This document shows, one piece after another, positions 1-6,012 of a DNA stretch of 9,608 nt; the stretch's first letter is position 1, and each line of letters opens with the position of its first letter. The translations under genes were made by a program, and so were the position numbers. The notes under the pieces were generated by a model. It saw only the letters and a list, made by a program, of their open reading frames with translations, did no database searches and was not told the DNA's origin. This DNA comes from Sphingobacteriaceae bacterium. Lineage in GTDB: Bacteria > Bacteroidota > Bacteroidia > Sphingobacteriales > Sphingobacteriaceae. The stretch lies in the NCBI GenBank assembly GCA_947460275.1, contig CANHHZ010000070.1:1-9608 (forward strand). The letters run 5' to 3'.

Positions 1-1082
1 CCCGCTGCTTTTAATTTCAATCCTGTTGTTTCTTCTAAGCCGAACATCAAGTTCATGTTTTGTACGGCCTGACCGCTTGCGCCTTTTAACAAGTTGTCGA
101 TAATGCTGACGATAAATAATTTATTGCCGTGTTTTTCTAAATGAATTAATGCTTTATTGGTGTTTACCACTTGTTTTAAATCGATATTTTTTCTGCTTAC
201 GTGTGTAAAAGGATGACTTTGATAATATGTTTCGTAAATAGTGTAAGCTTCTTCTAAACTCAAGTTACTTTCTAAGTACATCGCTGCTAAAATACCTCGG
301 GTAAAATCGCCACGTTGTGGAATGAAGTTAAGCGCCACCCCTTCCCCTAAATCCCCTAAAGGGGACTTGCCAGCCGCTTGCGCTAAACTTTCGCCGATTT
401 CGTTTAAATGTTGATGCTCAAAGGCTTTATACACTGAAAGGTTGTTATTTCGCCAGCTAAAATGAGAGGTTGTAGCCAAGCTTTGTCCGGCACCCGTAGA
501 GCCTGTTGTAGCATTAATGTGCACTTCGCTTTTTATCAATCCTTTTGCAGCCAAGGGCAATAAACCCAATTGTATGCAAGTAGCAAAACAACCCGGATTA
601 GCAATGTTATTTGCTTTTTTAATTGCCTCGCGGTTAATTTCGGGTAAGCCGTATACAAAGTTGCGAGTTGTGAGTTGTGAGTTGTGAGCAAGTCTAAAGT
701 CTTGGGATAAATCGATGATTTTAATGCTTTCGCTAATTGGATTAGTTGCTAAAAATTTCTTTGCATCGCCATGTCCTACGCATAAAAAAAGTACAGCCTC
801 CCCTAGATCCCCTCCTGAAAGAGGGGACTTAAACAACTTTTCAAAATCGGCATTATCGGTAAATCTCACATCGGTTTCGCCTAGTAAATCGGTATGCACA
901 TCAGAGATTAAGTTACCCGCATTGCTTGTACTATTTACAAAAGCGATTTCTACGTTAGGGTGGTTAATTAAAATGCGCAAGATTTCGCCTCCGGTGTATC
1001 CGGCGCCGCCAATTATACCTGCTTTAATCACCCCTAAATTCCCTGAAGGGGACTTTGAATTTTTGTCGTTTAAATACTCCAT
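1..1082 (-). CDS. argC: ArgC, N-acetyl-gamma-glutamyl-phosphate reductase (3' end cut by window edge)
   Basis: It catalyses NADPH-dependent reduction of N-acyl-glutamyl-5-phosphate to the semialdehyde, the third step of arginine synthesis, in the cytoplasm. The frame is open from 1082 to the window edge. The N-terminus has the dinucleotide-binding start IKAGIIGGAGYTGGE. The catalytic Cys is in NPGCFAT (codon 590-588, residue 165 from ATG 1082), and the expected His motif is HQHLNEI (His223/His225). The C-terminus reads NLMFGLEETTGLKLKAA, so only a few codons are missing. FIPQRGDF has Gln where many ArgC proteins have His. The start is uncertain: ATG 1082 gives a 17-residue extension made partly of repeat, while GTG 1031 gives the canonical MIKAGIIGG start. 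Three palindromic repeats and a heptamer array lie in frame within it, all apparently tolerated. It follows argG by 32 bp in the same operon. Identification is secure; the start is not. Confidence 0.93.
   Translation of the reverse strand, partial: MEYLNDKNSKSPSGNLGVIKAGIIGGAGYTGGEILRILINHPNVEIAFVNSTSNAGNLISDVHTDLLGETDVRFTDNADFEKLFKSPLSGGDLGEAVLFLCVGHGDAKKFLATNPISESIKIIDLSQDFRLAHNSQLTTRNFVYGLPEINREAIKKANNIANPGCFATCIQLGLLPLAAKGLIKSEVHINATTGSTGAGQSLATTSHFSWRNNNLSVYKAFEHQHLNEIGESLAQAAGKSPLGDLGEGVALNFIPQRGDFTRGILAAMYLESNLSLEEAYTIYETYYQSHPFTHVSRKNIDLKQVVNTNKALIHLEKHGNKLFIVSIIDNLLKGASGQAVQNMNLMFGLEETTGLKLKAA
338..368 (-). repeat. Palindromic repeat copy R3, in frame inside argC
   Basis: On the argC-sense strand this copy begins AAGTCCCCT and continues through AGGGGATTTAGGGG to a final GGGG. 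TCCCC-TTTA-GGGGA forms a perfect 5-bp stem with a 4-nt loop. It is translated as KSPLGDLGEG (about residues 239-249 from ATG 1082), just before the conserved strand NFIPQRGDF, where other ArgC proteins have a short loop. It has the same orientation and codon phase (AAG|TCC|CCT) as copies R1 and R2. Confidence 0.85.
661..688. repeat. Heptanucleotide tandem array inside argC (TTGYGAG x4)
   Basis: The plus strand reads TTGCGAG followed by three perfect TTGTGAG units, 28 bp in total. On the coding strand it gives the low-complexity stretch HNSQLTTRN (about residues 132-140 from ATG 1082), between the conserved IDLSQDFRL and NFVYGLPE segments of ArgC. The unit length is not a multiple of three, so gain or loss of one or two units would shift the argC frame, while three units would preserve it. 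Confidence 0.85.
797..830 (-). repeat. Palindromic repeat copy R2, in frame inside argC
   Basis: On the argC-sense strand it starts AAGTCCCCTC and ends in GATCTAGGGGAGG. TCCCCTC pairs with GAGGGGA, a 7-bp stem with a 6-nt loop, so this copy has a longer stem than R1 and R3 with both arms extended together. It is translated as KSPLSGGDLGE (residues 85-95 from ATG 1082), directly before the conserved strand VLFLCVGHGDAKKFL of the nucleotide-binding domain. Confidence 0.83.
1031..1055 (-). repeat. Palindromic repeat copy R1, at the argC start
   Basis: The argC-sense strand begins AAGTCCCCTTCAGGG and ends ATTTAGGGG. It is translated as KSPSGNLG if the ATG at 1082 is used. Its last G is the first base of GTG (1031-1029), which sits where the canonical ArgC start Met would be, immediately before IKAGIIGG. 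The element therefore lies across the start region and either extends the protein or supplies a GTG start. Confidence 0.82.
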
Positions 1083-1097
1083 TTTATGTCGTTTTTT

Positions 1098-1121
1098 AAT
1101 CTCCCTTCAGGGGATTAGAGG
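1098..1121 (+). repeat. Palindromic repeat copy R4, inverted, at the argG-argC junction
   Basis: The plus strand reads AATCTCCCTTCAGGGG followed by ATTAGAGG, the same core as R1-R3 but in the opposite orientation and slightly degenerate, with one A missing and a G-to-A change. It fills most of the 32-bp gap between argG and argC. The argG stop codon TAA (1117-1115) lies inside it. The CCCTTCAGGG core can form a small hairpin, and R4 is also complementary to R1 46 nt away in the same transcript. Confidence 0.75.
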
Positions 1122-2302
1122 CTGTTTACTTTATGCCAAATCATTACTTGATTGCCAAATATTTTCGAAAACCCCTTTACATCTTCTCCGCTCCAAGCGT
1201 TGTTCATTTCGCCATAGCTGCCAAATTTGTTACTCATTAAATCGTGACTAGATTCTATGCCAATAATTTGGAAACGATAAGGCAACAGTTCTATAAATAC
1301 TTTTCCGCTAACTACCTTTTGGCTATCGTTTAAAAAAGCTTCGATGTTGCGCATAATTGGATCGTGAAATTGACCTTCATGCAACCAGTTTCCATAAAAT
1401 GATGATAACTGCTCTTTCCAACTTAATTGCCATTTAGTCAAAGTATGTTTTTCTAAAGTATGATGTGCTTTAATAATGATAAGTGGAGCCGCAGCTTCAA
1501 AACCAACACGTCCTTTAATGCCAATAATCGTATCGCCAACATGAATATCTCTACCAATTCCGTAAGGCTGCGCAATGGCTTGTAATTGCTGAATAGCCGC
1601 AACCGGATGTAATTTTTCTCCATCAATAGCAACCAACTCTCCTTTATCAAAAGTTAATTCAATTCTTTTGGCCTCTGTTTCAGAAACTTGGGTTGGCCAA
1701 GCACTTTCTGGTAAAGTTTCGTTTGAAGTTAGGGTTTCTTTTCCTCCAACAGATGTTCCCCATAAACCTTTATTTATGGAATACCTTGCTTTTTCTGCGC
1801 TATATTCAACTCCGTGTTTGGCTAAATATTCTATTTCCGCTTCGCGGGATAATTTTAAATCTCTAATTGGCGTAATAATTTCAACTTCTGGAATTAGGAT
1901 GTTAAAAATCATATCAAAACGAACTTGGTCATTGCCCGCTCCGGTGCTTCCGTGTGCTACGTAATCGGCACCAATTTTCTTTACGTAATTGGCAATTGCA
2001 GTAGCCTGACTTACACGCTCTGCACTAACCGAAAGTGGATAGGTAGCATTTTTTAAAACGTTACCAAATATTAAATATTTGATGCAATTGTTATAATAGT
2101 CGTCTGTTTCATCAACCACAGCGTGTGATGCAACACCTAAAGCATAGGCACGTTTTTCAATTTCTTGCAATTCATCTTTACTAAAACCGCCTGTATTTAC
2201 AATCACAGAGTGTACTTCCAAACCACGATCTTTTGCCAAATGAATACAACAAAATGAGGTATCTAATCCTCCGCTAAATGCTAATACAACTTTTTTGTTC
2301 AT
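1115..2302 (-). CDS. argG: ArgG, argininosuccinate synthase
   Basis: It condenses citrulline and aspartate with ATP to argininosuccinate, the penultimate step of arginine synthesis, in the cytoplasm. The 395-residue length is usual for the family. The N-terminal ATP PP-loop is AFSGGLDTS (residues 8-16). The citrulline/aspartate-binding segment AHGSTGAGNDQVRFD lies at residues 116-130. Further family blocks include ITPIRDLKLSREAEIEYL and the LWGTSVGG segment. The ATG at 2302 places MNKKVVLAFSGG exactly at the expected N-terminus. It lies 17 bp after the GNAT gene and 32 bp before argC, so the three are probably one transcript. The last codons and the stop lie in the inverted palindromic repeat R4, so the extreme C-terminus (VNSL) may have been reshaped by that insertion. 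Identification is secure. Confidence 0.97.
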   Translation of the reverse strand: MNKKVVLAFSGGLDTSFCCIHLAKDRGLEVHSVIVNTGGFSKDELQEIEKRAYALGVASHAVVDETDDYYNNCIKYLIFGNVLKNATYPLSVSAERVSQATAIANYVKKIGADYVAHGSTGAGNDQVRFDMIFNILIPEVEIITPIRDLKLSREAEIEYLAKHGVEYSAEKARYSINKGLWGTSVGGKETLTSNETLPESAWPTQVSETEAKRIELTFDKGELVAIDGEKLHPVAAIQQLQAIAQPYGIGRDIHVGDTIIGIKGRVGFEAAAPLIIIKAHHTLEKHTLTKWQLSWKEQLSSFYGNWLHEGQFHDPIMRNIEAFLNDSQKVVSGKVFIELLPYRFQIIGIESSHDLMSNKFGSYGEMNNAWSGEDVKGFSKIFGNQVMIWHKVNSL

Positions 2303-2319
2303 TATATGTATAATTATTA

Positions 2320-3012
2320 CTATCTAAATAAAAGTGTAACCAGTATCAATAAAGATTTTAAGCCCGATTTTGGCTTTAAAACAAGTCTTTGCTTTATCCG
2401 CATAAAGCGTTCATATAACTTTGGTTTTTTTTGCAATTCTTCGGCAAAAACCTTGGCAGCTTCGTGTTTTTTCTCGGCCGGATTGTACAACATGGCGGTA
2501 CACATACAGTTTTTACGTTCTTTGCTTTTTAAAATTTCAAAGTTTACGCAGCTTTGGCAACCTTTCCAAAAGTCTTCATCTTGAGTTAGCTCTGAATAGG
2601 TAACTGGCTCATAGCCCAAATCAGAATTTATTTTCATTACAGCCAAACCTGTAGTCAATCCAAAAATTTTGGCTTTAGGATACAACGTTCTGGAAAGTTC
2701 GAAGATTTCCTTTTTTATGGCATGTGCCAAGCCGGCTTTTCTATATGGCGGACTAACAATTAAACCAGAATTGGCTACAAACTGTCCGTGGCTCCAAGTT
2801 TCTATGTAACAAAAGCCAGCCCAACTGCCATCTTTATGGAAGGCGATGACAGCTTTGCCCTCATCAATCTTGCTAGCTACATAATCAGGAGTTCGCTTAG
2901 CAATACCTGTGCCACGGGCCTTAGCCGATTCTGCCATTTCGTTGCAAATTTCTTCTGCAAAGACACGATGTTCAGGTAATGCAACTTGCACTATAAAATC
3001 GTTTGTATTCAT
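2320..3012 (-). CDS. GNAT acyltransferase, probable arginine-pathway glutamate N-acyltransferase
   Basis: This 230-residue protein has a GNAT fold. A central strand SGLIVSPPYRKAGLAHAI (residues 82-99) carries the acyl-CoA-binding YRKAGLA loop, followed by the helix KKEIFELSRTLYP and FGLTTGLAVMKINSDLGYEP. Four cysteines follow, C152-x2-C155 and C169-x-C171 (GCQSC...NCMC), a spacing that could bind a metal. The last 12 residues are hydrophobic (SLLILVTLLFR), which is unusual for a cytosolic enzyme. It is the first gene before argG and argC. Bacteroidota arginine operons commonly begin with such a GNAT and lack a classical ArgA, and as I recall mutant-fitness work has proposed an N-acylglutamate synthase role for these homologs. 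The substrate (acetyl- or succinyl-CoA) cannot be told from sequence. The ATG at 3012 opens the domain without extension. Confidence 0.8.
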   Translation of the reverse strand: MNTNDFIVQVALPEHRVFAEEICNEMAESAKARGTGIAKRTPDYVASKIDEGKAVIAFHKDGSWAGFCYIETWSHGQFVANSGLIVSPPYRKAGLAHAIKKEIFELSRTLYPKAKIFGLTTGLAVMKINSDLGYEPVTYSELTQDEDFWKGCQSCVNFEILKSKERKNCMCTAMLYNPAEKKHEAAKVFAEELQKKPKLYERFMRIKQRLVLKPKSGLKSLLILVTLLFR

Positions 3013-3399
3013 TAACGGATTTAACGAAAAATTAAGGTATTTGTGTTAATTGGGTTTTTAAAGAGGATCAATTCCTCGTTGGGCTTAGTAGAATACTAAA
3101 TACGCGGAGTGTAATTTTGCCGACTTGAGATTAGATATACGGGTCGCAAAGGCTCTATAAACCACACTTTAGGAGCATTTGTTTTTGCTGCTAAAATTAA
3201 AAGTTTATGAATGATGTTTTTAATCATCTTGTTTGCTAATGGTATAAACTTGGTTAAGATGCAAAGGTTTAAATAAAAATTGGATTGTGCAATAAAAATT
3301 TACTTTTTATCTAGATCGTAAACTAAGGAAAAAGAATTTCTTTACACAAAAAGAAACCTTTTAAATGGCGATATTGTTACTTTTACAAAAATTAGATTT
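3013..3399. promoter_or_regulatory. 387-bp divergent non-coding region (arginine operon / oxidoreductase)
   Basis: No convincing gene lies here. It must hold the promoters of the arginine operon (leftward) and of the oxidoreductase gene (rightward). Weak matches to the Bacteroidota -7 element TAnnTTTG are TACTTTTT (3301-3308) and TACTTTTA (3378-3385) on the plus strand and TAATTTTT on the minus strand just before 3012. None has a well-spaced TTTG -33 box, so no promoter is assigned with confidence. Small inverted repeats are GAGGA/TCCTC (3063-3077) and ATGAT/ATCAT near 3210-3227. A relatively GC-rich stretch at about 3096-3176 stands out from the AT-rich surroundings. I recognise no riboswitch. 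Confidence 0.4.
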
Positions 3400-4470
3400 A
3401 TGTCGTTACTTTTTTCGCCATTACGCATTAAAAATGTGGAGTTAAAAAACCGATTGGTGGTTTCGCCAATGTGTCAATACTCTGCTATTGATGGTTTTGC
3501 CAACAACTGGCACTTAGTTCATTTAGGCAGTAGGGCTGTTGGTGGCGCTGGTCTAATTATGGTAGAAGCAACTGCGGTTTCGCCCGAAGGTAGAATTTCT
3601 ACAGGCGATTTAGGTCTTTGGAAAGACGAGCAGATTGACAAACTCAAAGAAATTACCGAATTTATAAACCAAAATAATGCCGTAGCTGCCATCCAATTGG
3701 CACATGCGGGGCGCAAAGCGAGTTTTGATATCCCATGGGAAAACCCAGAACAACTTGATGAACAAAACGGTGGGTGGCAAACCGTATCGGCAAGTAATTT
3801 AAAATTTAATGCAACTGATCACGCTCCTGTTTCGTTAACACTAGAAGGAATTGAAAAAGTAAAAAACAATTTTAAATCGGCTACGCTAAGAGCAATTAAA
3901 GCAGGTTTTAAAGTAATAGAAATACATGCCGCACACGGTTATTTGCTACACCAATTTTTATCGCCATTAAGCAATCTACGTACTGATAATTATGGCGGAA
4001 GCTTCGAAAACAGAGTTCGCTTGCTGATGGAAATAACAGCAGCGGTTCAAGAAGTTTGGCCAACCGAAAATCCTCTGTTTGTACGCTTATCGGCAACAGA
4101 TTGGGCGCAAGGCGGATGGACTTTGGAAGAATCTATTCAATTATCAGCTTTGCTAAAAGAGAAGGGCGTTGATTTAATTGATGTTTCATCGGGCGGATTG
4201 ACATTAGCACAAGAAATACCATTAAAACCAGGTTACCAAGTTCCTTTTGCAGCAGCAGTAAAAAAAGAAGCCGACATAAAAACAGGTGCAGTTGGTTTAA
4301 TTACCGAAGCCCAACAAGCAGAGACCATTTTAGAAAACAACGAAGCCGACTTGATTTTTATAGCTAGAGAATTGTTGCGCAATCCATATTTCCCGCTTGA
4401 TGCGGCAGCTACTTTAGGCGAAAACATGAAAAGGCCTTCGCAATACGAAAGAGCCAAACCCCGAAAATAA
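3400..4470 (+). CDS. Old Yellow Enzyme-family NAD(P)H:flavin oxidoreductase (YqjM/XenA-like)
   Basis: This predicted FMN-dependent ene-reductase of 356 residues should reduce activated C=C bonds of enones and other electrophiles using NAD(P)H; the physiological substrate is unknown. Features of the YqjM/XenA subclass are visible: Cys25 and Tyr27 in SPMCQYS (redox-tuning Cys), IQLAHAGRKAS, the substrate-binding pair His176/His179 in HAAHGYLLHQFLSP, the OYE signature RTDNYGGSFENR, the FMN-phosphate region near VGLITEAQQAETIL, and a C-terminal QYERAK whose Arg351 resembles the arginine finger contributed to the partner subunit in YqjM. The Cys and His spacing is close to that of XenA. The ATG at 3400 gives the normal start (MSLLFSPLRIKN). 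It is followed after 25 bp by the YbaB gene, probably on the same transcript. The assignment to subfamily is solid. Confidence 0.93.
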   Translation: MSLLFSPLRIKNVELKNRLVVSPMCQYSAIDGFANNWHLVHLGSRAVGGAGLIMVEATAVSPEGRISTGDLGLWKDEQIDKLKEITEFINQNNAVAAIQLAHAGRKASFDIPWENPEQLDEQNGGWQTVSASNLKFNATDHAPVSLTLEGIEKVKNNFKSATLRAIKAGFKVIEIHAAHGYLLHQFLSPLSNLRTDNYGGSFENRVRLLMEITAAVQEVWPTENPLFVRLSATDWAQGGWTLEESIQLSALLKEKGVDLIDVSSGGLTLAQEIPLKPGYQVPFAAAVKKEADIKTGAVGLITEAQQAETILENNEADLIFIARELLRNPYFPLDAAATLGENMKRPSQYERAKPRK

Positions 4471-4495
4471 ACAGTAAGAATTAAATATTAATACC

Positions 4496-4801
4496 ATGTT
4501 TGATAAGTTAATGGCTGCCCAAAAACAGGCAGAAGAAATTAAAAAAAGATTAGATACCATTTCGGTTTTTGGCGAAGTACAAGGTGGCGCAATTAAAGTT
4601 ACCGCTACCGCAAATAAAGTAATAACTGGCATTGCCATTGACGAAGAGTTTTACAAACAAGCAGACAAAGAAGAGCTAGAAGAGCTTTTGCTTACTGCAG
4701 TAAATAAAGCGCTAAGCCAAGCCGAGCAAGTAAGCGCCGTGGAGATGCAAGCCGCCACAAAGAATATGTTTGGCGGTTTAGGCGGAATGTTTGGGGGATA
4801 A
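4496..4801 (+). CDS. YbaB/EbfC-family nucleoid-associated protein
   Basis: This small protein of 101 residues belongs to the YbaB/EbfC family, whose members form dimers with a tweezer-like shape that bind DNA and are thought to act as nucleoid-associated proteins. The sequence shows the expected plan: an N-terminal amphipathic helix rich in Lys, Gln and Glu (residues 1-20), a central beta segment VQGGAIKVTATANKVITGIAID, a second acidic helix EELEELLLTAVNKALSQAEQ, and a glycine-rich tail FGGLGGMFGG. In many bacteria the gene sits between dnaX and recR; here it lies between an ene-reductase and a metallo-hydrolase. Probably co-transcribed with its neighbours. Confidence 0.9.
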   Translation: MFDKLMAAQKQAEEIKKRLDTISVFGEVQGGAIKVTATANKVITGIAIDEEFYKQADKEELEELLLTAVNKALSQAEQVSAVEMQAATKNMFGGLGGMFGG

Positions 4802-4868
4802 GAACAAAGATGAAAGACTAAAGCGTAAATTCTTCCTTGACACTTGATAATCGGTGCTCAATACTTTA
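4801..4868. repeat. Degenerate 7-bp-periodic spacer
   Basis: From the last base of the YbaB-family stop codon the sequence reads as heptads. The first four fit AGnnnAA: AGAACAA, AGATGAA, AGACTAA, AGCGTAA (4801-4828). From 4836 come CTTGACA, CTTGATA, ATCGGTG, CTCAATA and a partial CTT, which keep T at position 2 and T/C at position 3. The stretch is non-coding and leads up to the hydrolase start at 4880. It resembles in unit length, though not in sequence, the heptamer array inside argC. Confidence 0.55.
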
Positions 4869-4879
4869 AAACTAAAATT

Positions 4880-5557
4880 ATGAAATATACTTATTACGGC
4901 CAATCTTGTTTCCTTTTAGAAACGGCCACCAAGAAATTTTTATTCGATCCTTTTATTAGTCAGAACCCGCTGGCCAGCGATATAGACATCACTAAAATTG
5001 AAGCAGATTATATTTTGGTAAGCCATGGCCATGGCGACCACGTAGCGGATTTGGTAACTTTAGCAAAACAAACCAAGGCAACCGTTATTGCGATACCCGA
5101 AATAATTGGCTGGCTAAGCAAACAAGGCGTTGAAAACGTGCACCCGATGAACTTTGGCAGGTACAAATTTGATTTTGGCACCGTGCGTATGGTTTGGGCT
5201 ACGCATACATCTGGCTTGCCCGATGGAAGCTACGGAGGCAACCCAGCGGGCTTTGTTTTAGAGCTTGACGGCAAACAAATTTACTTTGCTGGAGATACTG
5301 GTTTAACAATAGAAATGAAACTATTGGCCGAACTTTATCAGCTAGACTATGCTATTTTACCAATTGGCGGAAATTATACCATGGATGTTGATGATGCTGT
5401 AATTGCAGCCAACTATATCAATTGCGATCAAATTATTGGTGTGCATTACAATACTTTTCCAGTAATAGCCATTAACATGTTAGGAGCAATTGATAGCTTT
5501 AGAAGAGCACAAAAAACATTACTGCTGCCAAAAATTGGTGAAACTATAACCCTTTAA
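4880..5557 (+). CDS. UPF0173-type metal-dependent hydrolase (metallo-beta-lactamase fold)
   Basis: This cytoplasmic protein of 225 residues has the metallo-beta-lactamase fold, matching the usual UPF0173 length. The first metal site is SHGHGDH with His49, His51, Asp53 and His54. Further candidate ligands are His109 (WATHTSG), Asp139 (YFAGDTG) and His189 (GVHYNTFP). The opening strand MKYTYYGQSCFLLE and the LFDPF segment are typical. The substrate is unknown for most of this family, so no specific reaction is assigned. I chose the ATG at 4880, since an in-frame TTG at 4844 would add 12 residues from the heptad-repeat spacer with no family support. The stop TAA overlaps the terminator palindrome. 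It probably ends the transcript beginning with the oxidoreductase gene. Confidence 0.9.
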   Translation: MKYTYYGQSCFLLETATKKFLFDPFISQNPLASDIDITKIEADYILVSHGHGDHVADLVTLAKQTKATVIAIPEIIGWLSKQGVENVHPMNFGRYKFDFGTVRMVWATHTSGLPDGSYGGNPAGFVLELDGKQIYFAGDTGLTIEMKLLAELYQLDYAILPIGGNYTMDVDDAVIAANYINCDQIIGVHYNTFPVIAINMLGAIDSFRRAQKTLLLPKIGETITL

Positions 5558-5582
5558 AAAAAGCCGCTTAAGCGGCTTTTTT
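5557..5582. terminator. Perfect palindromic intrinsic terminator, probably bidirectional
   Basis: This 26-bp perfect palindrome has core GCCGCTTAAGCGGC flanked by six A on the left and six T on the right, so either strand gives a GC-rich hairpin followed by a U tract. It begins at the last base of the hydrolase stop codon on the plus strand. It lies 35 bp past the stop of the MORN-like gene on the minus strand, so it can serve both converging transcripts. Confidence 0.92.
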
Positions 5583-5617
5583 AGTTAAATATGAGTTAGT
5601 ATCAATTGCACTAAATA

Positions 5618-5998
5618 TTAATTTTCTTTTAGGACACCCCAAATATAGTTTTTGGTTGCTACCAGCTTCCCTTCATCCGAATAATTTTTCCATTCGCCAT
5701 GTTTATGTCCACTGTCGTAAAAGCCTTCTTCTTTTAAAATACCATTTCCATAAAAAGCATAAGGCCCTTTTCTTACTTGCAGCTTTTCATCTGCGTAACT
5801 AATTTTTTCTTGCAAAATTTGTTTTTTATTGTACAAATTAAGCACCCACAAACCATCTTGTTTTTCAACCTTTGGTATCCATTTACTGCGCATAGGGTCT
5901 TTGTTATAACCCGGATTTGCATAAACGGTAGTGGTATCTTGCTGCGCAAAAGCATTAAAGCAAACCAGAACTAAAATAAATGCCAAATAGTTTTTCAT
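5618..5998 (-). CDS. Small secreted MORN-repeat-like protein
   Basis: The protein has 126 residues. The N-terminus MKNYLAFILVLVCFNAFA is a Sec signal peptide with a likely cut after Ala18 (AFA-QQ), so the mature protein of about 108 residues should be periplasmic or exported. The C-terminal half carries MORN-like repeats: GPYAFYGNGILKEEGFYDSG (residues 78-97) and HKHGEWKNYSDEGKLVATKNY (98-118), with the G-x-W/Y-x-x-Y and D/N-G-x-L pattern. Such repeats occur widely in Bacteroidota surface and periplasmic proteins and usually have no known function. The start at 5998 is 14 bp past the polA stop at 6013, so it is probably co-transcribed with polA; any functional link is unclear. No lipobox is evident. 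Confidence 0.8.
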   Translation of the reverse strand: MKNYLAFILVLVCFNAFAQQDTTTVYANPGYNKDPMRSKWIPKVEKQDGLWVLNLYNKKQILQEKISYADEKLQVRKGPYAFYGNGILKEEGFYDSGHKHGEWKNYSDEGKLVATKNYIWGVLKEN

Positions 5999-6012
5999 AA
6001 GAGAATTTGATG

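Noticed and set aside
1..1082. argC as a pseudogene broken by repeat insertions
   Set aside because: The frame stays open through all three palindromic repeats and the heptamer array, and the catalytic Cys and HxH motif remain.
338..1121. CRISPR array
   Set aside because: The four repeat copies are irregularly spaced, differ in orientation and length, and are separated by conserved coding sequence, not spacers.
715..1251. Plus-strand open frame across the argC/argG ends
   Set aside because: It is antisense to clearly coding argC and argG; its low-complexity Ser/Pro content comes from reading the repeats in reverse.
3013..3100. Arginine-responsive riboswitch or ArgR box upstream of the GNAT gene
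   Set aside because: No recognisable riboswitch fold or convincing paired operator could be seen; only a 5-bp hairpin (GAGGA/TCCTC) and weak promoter-like strings are present.
4844..4879. Upstream TTG start for the UPF0173 hydrolase
   Set aside because: The added 12 residues come from the heptad-repeat spacer, and the ATG at 4880 gives the usual family length.
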